This document shows, one piece after another, positions 32,012 through 38,563 of a stretch of DNA of 38,563 nucleotides (position 1 is its first letter; each line of letters starts with the position of its first letter). Below the pieces are notes generated by a model. The model ran no database searches and had not been told where the DNA came from. It saw nothing but the letters and a program-made list of their open reading frames with translations. Both the position numbers and the translations under genes were made by a program. This DNA comes from Thermoanaerobaculia bacterium (lineage in GTDB: Bacteria > Acidobacteriota > Thermoanaerobaculia > Thermoanaerobaculales > Sulfomarinibacteraceae): the NCBI GenBank assembly GCA_027067575.1, contig JAMOVQ010000103.1:1-38563 (forward strand), given 5' to 3'.

Positions 32012-32446
32012 TCAGTGGGCCAGGCGGAGGAGTGCGGCGATCAGGGCGAGGAGGGTCAGGAACTGCACGCCCACGATCCAGCGGGTCTGGGTGTCCATGT
32101 GCTGGACCAGGCGGGCCATCTCGCCCTTCAGCTCGCTCCGCAACCCGGCGATGTCGCCCTTCAGCTCGGTGCGGAGCTCGGCGATGTCGGCCTTGAGTTC
32201 GGTGCGAAGCTCCGCGATGTCACCCTTGAGCTCGTCGCGCTGGGCGTCCATTCGCCTGGCGAGCTCGGCGGTGGCGTTCTCCATGTCGGAGAAGCGGTGG
32301 TCCATGTGGCTCTGGAGCGCCGTCAGGCGTTGCTGGACCTCACGGATGTCGTCCTTCAACGACAGGACGAACGGCTCCTGGCTCTCCTTCCAGCCCTCCA
32401 GGAGAGCGACCCGCCGTTCGAGATCGGCACTGGCCGTCTGTGCCAT
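32012..32446 (-). CDS. Coiled-coil protein with C-terminal membrane anchor
   Basis: This 144-residue protein is almost wholly helical. Residues about 70-115 contain tandem 11-residue units of the type ELK(G/A)DIAELRT (four in a row, the last more diverged). A C-terminal tail anchor (WIVGVQFLTLLALIAALLRL) follows. Similar small tail-anchored coiled-coil proteins (DUF1640-like) are widespread but uncharacterised. It converges on the tricorn-like gene, 31 bp from its stop. Confidence 0.8.
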   Translation of the reverse strand: MAQTASADLERRVALLEGWKESQEPFVLSLKDDIREVQQRLTALQSHMDHRFSDMENATAELARRMDAQRDELKGDIAELRTELKADIAELRTELKGDIAGLRSELKGEMARLVQHMDTQTRWIVGVQFLTLLALIAALLRLAH

Positions 32447-32593
32447 AAAACCATGCTACCACAGGGCCGCCGGGCCGAACGGCGCGGTGGGGACGCCCCC
32501 CCGGAGCGCGGGCTTCGGCCCGCATCGCGGGTGGTCATGTTGCCGGGCGGCGGCACGGGCGCACGACAGACGGTTTCGCCTTCCTTCGTTGTG

Positions 32594-32686
32594 GCGAGCC
32601 GGCGGCCGGCCCCCGCGCTTCGCGCGGGCGACGCGCCTCGCCCGCGCGTCCCGGTGAAAGCGAGCTTCCCCGCGTGGCCCCGGGGG
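32594..32686 (-). repeat. GC-rich dispersed repeat, inverted copy
   Basis: The reverse complement matches 16369-16451 (GAAGCTCGC ... GCCCGCGCGAAGCGCGGG ... GCCGGCCGCCGG) with scattered changes. The surrounding 32447-32955 has no gene. Confidence 0.75.
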
Positions 32687-32696
32687 AAGGAGGCGG

Positions 32697-32810
32697 GATC
32701 CCCCAAACGGAGCTGCTCCCCCTTGCCCCGCGGCTAGCCCACTGCCCCCCTGGGATCCATGCGGGGATCTGGGTATCCCCCAACTGCGGGATCCTGGGTG
32801 TCCCTTGACA
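32697..32810 (+). repeat. CCCAACTGCGGGATCC repeat, copy 1
   Basis: About 115 bp match 35535-35653; the right-hand part (CCCCCAACTGCGGGATCCTG then GGTGTCCCTTGACA) is identical. It lies just upstream of the first toxin-antitoxin pair. Confidence 0.85.
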
Positions 32811-32955
32811 CCGCTTCGCCCCCTCCAGAACCCCGCGTATTCGTCTCTTGCGGGCCACAGGGGACACCGGTGATATCATGAGCATGGTTTCCGACCACGA
32901 TGGATGTGCTGGTTCCCGATCACCTACCCATCGAAGGTCGTAGCCAGGAGGGCGT

Positions 32956-33162
32956 ATGTCACAGACCGACACGCATGACGATCTCGTCGAGAAGATCCGC
33001 AGCCTGCCGCCGGACAAGGCCGCCGCGGTGGAGGACTTCGTGGATTTCCTCAGCCGGCGGGAGGAGCATCGTCGGCTGGTGCGGACGAACGCAAGACTGT
33101 CCGAGAACGCCTTCCAACGGGTGTGGGACAATCCCGACGACGCAATCTACGATCAGCTATGA
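32956..33162 (+). CDS. Antitoxin of PemK/MazF-type pair (DUF2281-like)
   Basis: The 68-residue protein VEKIRSLPPDKAAAVEDFVD (residues 11-30) matches the short helical antitoxins with a DUF2281-type LPxxKxxxVxDFVxFL core. The acidic C-terminus (WDNPDDAIYDQL) would contact the toxin. AGGAGG lies four bases before the ATG. TATCAT with an upstream TG (32871-32879) is a likely extended -10 box. The TGA overlaps the toxin ATG (ATGA), so the two are translationally coupled. Confidence 0.85.
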   Translation: MSQTDTHDDLVEKIRSLPPDKAAAVEDFVDFLSRREEHRRLVRTNARLSENAFQRVWDNPDDAIYDQL

Positions 33163-33503
33163 CCACCCTCTCCTTCGGCGACGTCGTCCTCGTCCCGTTT
33201 CCCTTCACGGATCAGACTGCCTCCAAGAAACGCCCGGCGGTGGTCGTCAGCTCCGATACGCTCCACAGCGAGAGCATCGACTTGGTCGTCATGGCCGTCA
33301 CCACCCAGCCGAGAGCCGCATCTTCTCTCGAAGTCCCTGTGACCCACTGGCAGCAGGCCGGCCTCCTCCGCCCCTCCGTTATCAAACCCGTCCTCGCCAC
33401 CATCGAACGCTCCCTCGTCCTCAGAAAGCTCGGGTCCCTCCAATGCCCCGACCGCCAGGCCCTGGCAACCCTCCTGTCCAACACCCTCGGCCCTCACGAA
33501 TAG
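33159..33503 (+). CDS. PemK/MazF-family toxin
   Basis: This 114-residue protein starts MTTLSFGDVVLVPFPFTDQ. The GDVVLVPFPFTD strand and KKRPAVVVSS are the diagnostic first strands of the PemK/MazF fold, and LRPSVIKPVLATIERSLV is the conserved later part with the T-x-E/D pattern. Members are endoribonucleases that cut mRNA at specific short sequences. The coding region appears intact. It is convergent with a repeat and then the RelE/Phd pair. Confidence 0.92.
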   Translation: MTTLSFGDVVLVPFPFTDQTASKKRPAVVVSSDTLHSESIDLVVMAVTTQPRAASSLEVPVTHWQQAGLLRPSVIKPVLATIERSLVLRKLGSLQCPDRQALATLLSNTLGPHE

Positions 33504-33562
33504 CATCAATCACCGCGCCGGGTACGTTTTCTGACCGGACGGGCCCAGCAGGATGAAGCTCC

Positions 33563-33737
33563 GCCCGGACGAGCGGATGCCGGCGCTCCTCGACGGAAAT
33601 CTGCGCCCGCTCCGCTCTTCCCGGACGCCTCCCGCCCGATCATTCAGCCTCCGGGGGCTCCCCGGTCGGCGTCTCCCGGCCTTCCTGCCGCTCCTGGGTC
33701 CGCGGATTCACCTTTTCCGGGGGGCCAAGAGACAGGA
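33563..33737 (-). repeat. TA-island repeat, copy 1
   Basis: First of four copies (others at 34494-34692, 35332-35517 and 35666-35852). On the minus strand it encodes NPRTQERQEGRETPTGEPPE then AE-stop, with the stop overlapping an ATG (ATGA). It lies directly downstream of the RelE-type toxin. Confidence 0.9.
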
Positions 33738-33770
33738 CAACGAAAGCGTAGAACGCCTGCGTGCCCGGAC

Positions 33771-34040
33771 CTAGCGATGCCACCGGTAGATTTCACTCCG
33801 ATGACCGATTCTCACAACCAGGACCGTGAGCCTGTCGTGTTCGATACGATAGATGATCCGGAAATCGCCTTCCCTGATGCGGTACACGGGTGGCGAGATC
33901 CCCTTCAGCTGTTTCGCTCCAGGTGGCAGCGGCACTTCCCCGAGCCTCTCGATCCGCCTCGCAAGCCGCTCCCGCATGCCGGGATCAAGCTTCTTCAACT
34001 GGCGAACGGCAGAACGGGTGACCTCGATAGCATAGGCCAC
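33771..34040 (-). CDS. RelE/ParE-family toxin
   Basis: The 89-residue protein AIEVTRSAVRQLKKLDPGMR (residues 4-23), PPGAKQLKG and YRIREGDFRIIYRIEHDRL followed by VLVVRIGHRSEIYR are the standard RelE signatures, including the C-terminal basic/aromatic residues used in ribosome-dependent mRNA cleavage. A GTG start lies 6 bp after the antitoxin stop. It is intact. Confidence 0.95.
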   Translation of the reverse strand: MAYAIEVTRSAVRQLKKLDPGMRERLARRIERLGEVPLPPGAKQLKGISPPVYRIREGDFRIIYRIEHDRLTVLVVRIGHRSEIYRWHR

Positions 34041-34046
34041 GTTCCG

Positions 34047-34301
34047 TCAAAGCTCCAGATCCTTCTTGGCCTCCAACCAGGGAACGGTTCCATTCCTCCG
34101 CGCATCGGCCAGCGCCTTCTTCACCTCCCGCACATCGATCTCATCCTCGAGACGCTCGATCAACTCCAGATCCTCGATCGGCACGATGGCGACAAGATCC
34201 TTGCCCCGACGGGTGATCAGCACCCGGTCCTTGCCGTAGGCCACACGGTTCAGAACGTCCGCCAGGTTCTCGCGGGCCTCGGTTGCATTGATGCGGCTCA
34301 T
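34047..34301 (-). CDS. Phd/YefM-family antitoxin
   Basis: The 84-residue protein begins MSRINATEARENLADVLNRV, the Phd/YefM DNA-binding N-terminus. VLITRRGKDLVAIVPIEDLE is equally typical. The C-terminal half (EVKKALADARRNGTVPWLEA) wraps the RelE toxin. The ATG at 34301 is preferred to the adjacent GTG because GGAGG lies six bases before it. A palindromic operator overlaps the promoter. Confidence 0.95.
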   Translation of the reverse strand: MSRINATEARENLADVLNRVAYGKDRVLITRRGKDLVAIVPIEDLELIERLEDEIDVREVKKALADARRNGTVPWLEAKKDLEL

Positions 34302-34317
34302 CACGACCCTCCAGTCC

Positions 34318-34330
34318 GTACAGATTGTAC
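34318..34330 (-). promoter_or_regulatory. Operator palindrome of the RelE/Phd pair
   Basis: GTACA-GAT-TGTAC is a perfect 5-bp inverted repeat 17 bp before the antitoxin ATG. On the minus strand it contains TACAAT, a good -10 box, so bound antitoxin would block RNA polymerase. Phd/YefM proteins commonly recognise TGTACA-like palindromes. Confidence 0.75.
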
Positions 34331-34493
34331 ATCATGAACCGCTGGATTCCCAATCAACCTGACCCTCCGAACAACCCCCGCCGCGAACGACCCTGCCCCG
34401 AGAGCCGTCAGTCCCCCGGTGCTCGGCGGGCTGTACCACATCACCAGGCTCGAAAACGTGGCGTGACGGTCGCTCCCTCGGCGGACCGGACAA

Positions 34494-34692
34494 CCAGGAG
34501 CCGGGAAGCAACCACGGTGGAGCTATACGCAAACGAGCGGATGCCGACGCTCCTCGCAGGAAATCCGCGTCCGCTCCGCTCTTCCCGGCCGCGCCCGACT
34601 CGATCATTCAGCCTCCGGTGGCTCCCCGGTCGGCGTCTCCCCGCCTTCCTCCCACTCCCGCGCCCGCGGATTCCTTTCTTGCGGGGGACAGG
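34494..34692 (-). repeat. TA-island repeat, copy 2
   Basis: On the minus strand it encodes NPRAREWEEGGETPTGEPPE then AE-stop, again with ATGA at the end. The left flank shares GGCGTGACGG with the region before copy 3. Confidence 0.9.
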
Positions 34693-34704
34693 AGGTGCTA
34701 TGAT
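34677..34704 (+). promoter_or_regulatory. Putative hicBA promoter with -35 in the repeat
   Basis: TCTTGC (34677-34682), a 16-bp spacer and TATGAT (34699-34704). The -35 and most of the spacer lie in the end of repeat copy 2, so the repeat may supply half of the promoter. Confidence 0.5.
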
Positions 34705-34770
34705 CGAACCCCAGGCACGACAGGAAACCGGCGAGGAAGGTATCTGACGTGCCGCCAGGGAGTTCGAATC

Positions 34771-34995
34771 ATGCGAAACATCAAGATCATCGTCGAAGAA
34801 TATCCAGACGGATACGTCGCCTACCCGCTCGGCCTCAAAGGTGTCGTCGTGGGTCAGGGAGACACGTACGCGGAGGCGCTCGCTGACGTCCGCTCCGCGA
34901 TCCGCTTCCATATCGAGACCTTCGGCGAGGAAGCGCTCGAGATGGATCCTCCCGTCATTCAGGCGTTCGTGGCCGAAGCGGTGGTCCCAACCTGA
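34771..34995 (+). CDS. hicB: HicB-family antitoxin
   Basis: The 74-residue protein MRNIKIIVEEYPDGYVAYPL has the HicB partial RNase-H-like fold. VVVGQGDTYAEALADVRSAI is the conserved GxG-T-xEA-ExxxxA region. The short C-terminus has no added DNA-binding domain. AGGGAG precedes the ATG. The antitoxin comes first, and its TGA overlaps the hicA ATG. Confidence 0.92.
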   Translation: MRNIKIIVEEYPDGYVAYPLGLKGVVVGQGDTYAEALADVRSAIRFHIETFGEEALEMDPPVIQAFVAEAVVPT

Positions 34996-35234
34996 TGCCG
35001 AAATTTCCGGTCGATGCGCCCCGGCGAAGGGTCGTCAAGGCTCTTCGCCTCCTGGGTTTCAAGAAGGTCCGTGAAGCCGAACATATCGCTATGATCCGCC
35101 ATAACCCTGACGGCTCTGTAACGCCTCTCACTCTCCCCGCCCACAAGACCATCAAGTCGTCCACCCTCCGAACTATCTGTACCCAGGCCGGCATCTCGAG
35201 GCAGGACTTTCTCGAAGCCTATGACAAGAGCTGA
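34995..35234 (+). CDS. hicA: HicA-family toxin
   Basis: The 79-residue protein has the dsRBD-like HicA fold: RRVVKALRLLGFKKVREAEH, IRHNPDGSVTPLTLPAH and KTIKSSTLRTICTQAGISRQ. In most HicA proteins the catalytic histidine sits in a G-S-H context; here EAEHIAMIRH keeps the histidine. HicA cleaves mRNA. It is intact and coupled to hicB. Confidence 0.93.
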   Translation: MPKFPVDAPRRRVVKALRLLGFKKVREAEHIAMIRHNPDGSVTPLTLPAHKTIKSSTLRTICTQAGISRQDFLEAYDKS

Positions 35235-35331
35235 TTCCACAAATCCTCGACGGTTTCCCAAGAGCCAACAACCACCTTGAAAAGGCGGCGTGACGGCCGG
35301 CCGGAAGACGAGCCGTACAAGCTGAAAGAAC

Positions 35332-35517
35332 GAGAGGAGCCGGGCCGCGCCGTGCCCTGACGACCAGATACCGGCGCTTCTGGTGGGAAATCCGCGCCAG
35401 CTCCGCGCTCCCCGGCCGCGTCCCACTCGATCATTCAGCCTCCGGGGGCTCGCCGGTCGGTGTCTCCCCGCCTTCCTCCCGCTCCTGGGTCCGCGGATTC
35501 ATTTTTGCGGGGGACAC
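35332..35517 (-). repeat. TA-island repeat, copy 3
   Basis: On the minus strand it opens with ATG in this copy and encodes MNPRTQEREEGGETPTGEPP then EAE-stop. It begins at GAGAGGAGCCGGG, as does copy 4. Confidence 0.9.
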
Positions 35518-35534
35518 CCCTCGGGGGGCAGGGT

Positions 35535-35653
35535 GGCTCCCCCGAAAGGAGGTGATCCCCCCTTGTCCCGCCCCAGGCCCACCGACACCCCCCTGGGACC
35601 CATGCGGGAATCTGGGTGTCCCCCAACTGCGGGATCCTGGGTGTCCCTTGACA
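35535..35653 (+). repeat. CCCAACTGCGGGATCC repeat, copy 2
   Basis: Matches 32697-32810. Together the two copies bracket the three toxin-antitoxin modules in direct orientation. This copy also contains AAAGGAGGTGATCC, a perfect complement of the 16S rRNA 3' end, without a credible gene after it. Confidence 0.85.
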
Positions 35654-35665
35654 ACCTGGCAGACC

Positions 35666-35852
35666 GAGAGGAGCCGGGCGGAGCTGTGCCCGGACGACCG
35701 GATGCCGGCGCTTCTGGTGGGGAATCCGCGTCCGCTCTGCGCTCCCCGGCCGCGTCTGGCTCGATCATTCAGCCTCCGGTGGCTCCCCGGTCGGCGTCTC
35801 CCCGCCCTCCTGCCGCTCCCGGGTCCGCGGATTCTTTTCTTGCGGGGGACAC
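35666..35852 (-). repeat. TA-island repeat, copy 4, fused to the lipoprotein gene
   Basis: On the minus strand this copy is in frame with the 36307 gene and supplies its last 25 or so residues (ending EGGETPTGEPPEAE). Boundaries match copy 3. Confidence 0.9.
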
Positions 35853-36307
35853 GAGCATGGGGGAAAGCTATCGGTAGGTTCGATCCGACCCTTGCAGAAA
35901 TTCACTAACTTCCGGTCTTTCACGATATAGGTATAATCGCCGTAACCCTCGTAAATCCATGTGCCAAGGTGGGTCTTGCCAAGGCGCTCAAATTGAAAAT
36001 CATACCCGAAATTCCAAGTAGGAACATCCGCGCCGGATATCCTACAGTTTGTTACCGAATCAACAAAAACAGCGGATGGCGAAAGATCTCCATTAGACAG
36101 CTCATAACACAAGACATTCCCAGTTTCTCCAACAGAATATCGAAGAGCAACGCAACCACGCCCTTCCGCTAGGTTCCCAAGCAGATCCTCTAAGTACATC
36201 TCATCAGGACCACTTGCAGTCGGAGAATAGCAGCCAACAAGACTCAATACTGTTGCCAGAACTGAACATACCCTTGCCATCCAGGCTTTTGACTTTCGGT
36301 AGTCCAT
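35765..36307 (-). CDS. Putative immunity lipoprotein for the RHS toxin, with repeat-encoded tail
   Basis: The 180-residue product starts with a signal peptide and a lipobox-like LSLVGC (cysteine near residue 26). It is therefore probably a lipoprotein. The body (about 27-150; YEGYGDYTYIVKDRKLVNF, with several cysteines) matches nothing I know. It starts 2 bp after the RHS gene stop, the usual place for an immunity gene. Base composition is close to 50% GC, like the toxin domain and unlike the chromosome. From about residue 155 the sequence becomes the repeat-encoded KNPRTRERQEGGETPTGEPP tail, so the native C-terminus may have been replaced. The immunity role is inferred from position only. 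Confidence 0.65.
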   Translation of the reverse strand: MDYRKSKAWMARVCSVLATVLSLVGCYSPTASGPDEMYLEDLLGNLAEGRGCVALRYSVGETGNVLCYELSNGDLSPSAVFVDSVTNCRISGADVPTWNFGYDFQFERLGKTHLGTWIYEGYGDYTYIVKDRKLVNFCKGRIEPTDSFPPCSCPPQEKNPRTRERQEGGETPTGEPPEAE

Positions 36308-36309
36308 TG

Positions 36310-38562
36310 CTACCGGCCCTCTTCTTCAGGTGACCTAGAAGTGAACAGCTCCCGCAGATACCGCTTTGCATCTTCCAGTCTTTGGATCGAAAGCAACTTC
36401 ATCCTTTCCACGATGTTGCGAGCTGTTCTATTGCCTGCACTAGCAATCTCGATGAGATCAGCCTTTATCCTTGAATACTCGGCAGATAACGTGGTTGCGT
36501 CATAATACGTAATCGAGGCCATCCCTCCAAATCCAATACCCGCACGCCCTCCACTCAGTTCCAGGCCCCAATAACTTTTCGACCAGAAAGCAGAGCCGGA
36601 CCCGCCGGGAAAGGCCGCGCCGACTGACCTAAACTCTCCCATCCAAAATCGAAGAATATCATCATCAGATAGATCCTGGTATCCGCCTGGTGTGGTTGCA
36701 CCTATGAACCATGCGACGTTACCCGAAACCCCGACCGAAGCACCTTCACCGATAATACCCCACGGACCGAAGGGAAGGGATAGCTGATCGCCATGAAGTT
36801 TTCGTTGCCGGACCGCAGTAACATTGTCAAAGAAAAACAATCCGCGCAGGATGGTTCCATCCCTTCTCCGCCAAAGTTGGTAGTTATAGCCAACGTGGAT
36901 TCCCTTACCGCCAAAGTCCTCGTAGTAGCCTGGCCCAATCTTAGTCGCGACTCCCCACGCTTCAGCGACAATGCCAACGGTCAGCCGTCCATCATCGCGA
37001 TTCTCGCCCGAAGAATACTTCCGCCACAGCTCCTTGTTCTCGGGTTCGGAGTTGAAGCCTCCGTACGCCCCGAACTGCCTACCCATAGGATCGAGCAGGT
37101 TCGCGGGATCCTCGTCCATGTACCCGTAAAGATTTGGGGTTTGGGCATACCCCACCGGATCCCTCTCCCCAAACACCCCTGCTTCGGGGAGGTACCATCT
37201 GGCCCTGTAGTGGTACATCCCGAGATCGGCGTGCCACGTTCTTCCCTGGAAGAGCGTGGTGAGGCCGTAGTCGCTCTGTGGCCTTGGCTGGCTGTCGGTG
37301 GGGGCGGTGTAGGCCAGGCGGAGCATCTGGTTGGTGGTGGTGAGATGGGTGAAGGTCACACCGGCTGAAGCCGCGTTGCCGGCGAGGTCGGTGAGGTTGG
37401 TCAGGGTGAGGGTGTAGGTTGCGCCGGGGAGGAGGGTGGCGTCGCCTACTGTTTGCCACCGGAGGACACCTGCGCCGAGACGGGTCGTTTCGCCTTCCAC
37501 CTGCTGACCTTGCCGGGTGAGGGTGAGGGCGTCGCTCAGGTCGTGGCCTGCGGAAGCCCGCACTGGCTCGTCGAGGAGGAGATAGAGGGCATCCGCACCG
37601 TCCAGGACGGCGAGGAGTCTCGGGGGCCTCGTGTCGGCGAGGATTTCGTAGGTGTCGGTATCGGCGATGGTAACCGTGGCCTCCTCCGGCCAGAGGGTGT
37701 TTCCGCTGGTGTCGGTCAGGCCGTCGAGGTGGAGGGTGTAGGGCGTTCCGGCCTGGACGGTCGCGCCGGTGAGGTGCACCGTCCGCCTGTCGGCGGCCAG
37801 GGTGAGGGCCAAGCTGAGCACGTCCCCGCCGTCCGGCGTCAGGGTGGCCGTGGCGTTCGTGGTGCTGGCCGGGTCGATGGGTTCACTCAGGCCGATCTCG
37901 AAGGCGTGCTCGGGCACGGATCCGCCGGTTGGATCGGTGCCGTCCCCGGTCCAGGCGATCCGGGTCACGCCCGGGCGGACGGTGTCAGCCGACCAGAAAT
38001 GCGGGGTGCCGTCGGGGTCGTAGGTGATCCGTTCGGCGATGGTGCCGGTGTCGTCGGTCAGCAGCTGGACACTGCCCAGGAGGTCGGTGATCGGGTAGAG
38101 GGTGGTTTCGAGGGTGCCGTCGCCGTCGGTGTCCACCTGTTCGACCGCGAGATCGTCGATCCACCGCGCCCACAGGTGGCGGCGCTCCGGCTGCCACGCA
38201 CTGCTTCCCGGTGCCTGCACGTACTCCACGACCACCTGGTCGCCGTCGTGGAGGAAGGCGCGGGCGATGTCTCCCGCGGCCGTGTGCCGCACCTTCCCCA
38301 CCATCCGGCCCAGGGGATCCAGGACGATCCGCGTCGTCTCGCTCCCCTGCTGGACGCCCGTCAGCCTGTCCCGCCAGTCGTGCATGAACACCGCATCGCC
38401 GTACGGCCCGCCCGTCCTGGTCTCAATGTTGCCGGTCACGTCCCAAGTGTAGCTCGCCGGTGCGGTGCCCTCACGGGCCGTCACCTGGTGCAGCGCGTTG
38501 TGCTCGAAGCTCACCGGCTCGTACCGCCCCTCCTCGATCCGGTCCCGCTCCGTCAGCTCGTC
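36310..38562 (-). CDS. RHS-repeat polymorphic toxin (C-terminal part; 5' end off the window)
   Basis: The frame is open to the right edge. Residues shown (about 750) contain YD/RHS repeats (VFMHDWRDRLTGVQQGSETT, YPITDLLGSVQLLTDDTGTI), then two Ig-like (Big_5-type) domains (about 37310-37960: AFEIGLSEPIDPASTTNATA, LYLLLDEPVRASAGHDLSDA). After them come the RHS core LGMYHYRARWYLPEAGVFGE and RDPVGYAQTPNLYGYMDEDP ending LLDPMGR. By family knowledge the shell encapsulates a C-terminal toxin released at this core. The last about 250 residues form a glycine-rich, AT-richer domain (GIIGEGASVGVSGNVAWFIG) of unknown type, with a helical end. A lipoprotein gene follows 2 bp later. Confidence 0.85.
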   Translation of the reverse strand, partial: DELTERDRIEEGRYEPVSFEHNALHQVTAREGTAPASYTWDVTGNIETRTGGPYGDAVFMHDWRDRLTGVQQGSETTRIVLDPLGRMVGKVRHTAAGDIARAFLHDGDQVVVEYVQAPGSSAWQPERRHLWARWIDDLAVEQVDTDGDGTLETTLYPITDLLGSVQLLTDDTGTIAERITYDPDGTPHFWSADTVRPGVTRIAWTGDGTDPTGGSVPEHAFEIGLSEPIDPASTTNATATLTPDGGDVLSLALTLAADRRTVHLTGATVQAGTPYTLHLDGLTDTSGNTLWPEEATVTIADTDTYEILADTRPPRLLAVLDGADALYLLLDEPVRASAGHDLSDALTLTRQGQQVEGETTRLGAGVLRWQTVGDATLLPGATYTLTLTNLTDLAGNAASAGVTFTHLTTTNQMLRLAYTAPTDSQPRPQSDYGLTTLFQGRTWHADLGMYHYRARWYLPEAGVFGERDPVGYAQTPNLYGYMDEDPANLLDPMGRQFGAYGGFNSEPENKELWRKYSSGENRDDGRLTVGIVAEAWGVATKIGPGYYEDFGGKGIHVGYNYQLWRRRDGTILRGLFFFDNVTAVRQRKLHGDQLSLPFGPWGIIGEGASVGVSGNVAWFIGATTPGGYQDLSDDDILRFWMGEFRSVGAAFPGGSGSAFWSKSYWGLELSGGRAGIGFGGMASITYYDATTLSAEYSRIKADLIEIASAGNRTARNIVERMKLLSIQRLEDAKRYLRELFTSRSPEEEGR

Positions 38563-38563
38563 C

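Noticed and set aside
35545-35558. AAAGGAGGTGATCC, a perfect 14-base complement of the 16S rRNA 3' end, as a gene start or rRNA fragment
   Set aside because: The frame after it is not protein-like, the sister repeat at 32697 lacks it, and no further rRNA sequence flanks it; likely chance.
34332-35768. Minus-strand frames starting MIE(S/W/P)... after the repeat stop codons as genes
   Set aside because: They start at the ATGA of each repeat but diverge quickly, have no ribosome site and change frame-specific composition; the sequence is better treated as part of the repeat.
33504-35900. Integron attC sites between the toxin-antitoxin cassettes
   Set aside because: I looked for paired RYYYAAC/GTTRRRY core sites and found no consistent pair at the repeat ends; no integron integrase is in the window.

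Overview
The window comes from a high-GC bacterial chromosome. The house-keeping genes are strongly G/C-biased and several start with GTG. The mix of a bacterial tricorn-type protease, a sodium:neurotransmitter-type symporter, rubrerythrin, a membrane Ser/Thr kinase and many degenerate GGGACAGTCCC-type repeats would fit a deep-branching Gram-negative group such as Acidobacteriota. That assignment is an inference from gene content, with no rRNA to back it.

Left end (1-7.0 kb, minus strand, visibly less GC-rich): a compact defence-type operon. In transcription order it holds a HigB/RelE-like toxin, a HigA-like antitoxin fused to an ImmA/IrrE zinc-peptidase domain, a type III Mod methyltransferase, a type III Res helicase-nuclease, and a three-Cys-motif partner protein (TcmP) that runs off the left edge. 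Neighbouring genes overlap or lie 4-8 bp apart, so the toxin-antitoxin pair, the restriction-modification genes and TcmP look like one transcription unit. Two weak or broken reading frames follow (6.7-7.3 kb).

Centre (7.5-32.4 kb): mostly ordinary chromosome. It carries tRNA-Asn, lexA, tRNA-Pro, an NSS transporter, dnaX-recR, a CsgG-like lipoprotein-secretion/assembly homologue, folE, a small membrane protein, two HAD phosphatases, a HEAT-repeat protein, a membrane Ser/Thr kinase flanked by perfect 26-bp direct repeats, a thioredoxin, an overlapping murB-TPR-asnB cluster, a rubrerythrin / deleted FAD oxidoreductase / lipoate-ligase cluster, and a tricorn-like protease. Two intergenic zones (9.9-10.6 kb and 15.3-16.5 kb) are filled with related repeats: a ~368-bp composite in direct orientation, a 138-bp tandem array and scattered GACTGTCCC motifs. 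No transposase gene is present.

Right end (32.5-38.56 kb): an accessory island. Three different toxin-antitoxin modules (PemK/MazF type, RelE/Phd type, HicBA) and a putative RHS toxin/immunity pair are separated by four copies of a ~170-200-bp repeat. The repeat has a conserved reading frame ending EGGETPTGEPPEAE-stop, and one copy supplies the C-terminus of the putative immunity lipoprotein. The RHS gene runs off the right edge; it has two Ig-like domains inserted just before the RHS core and an unrecognised, AT-richer C-terminal domain. The two ends of the window are therefore the parts most worth following up.
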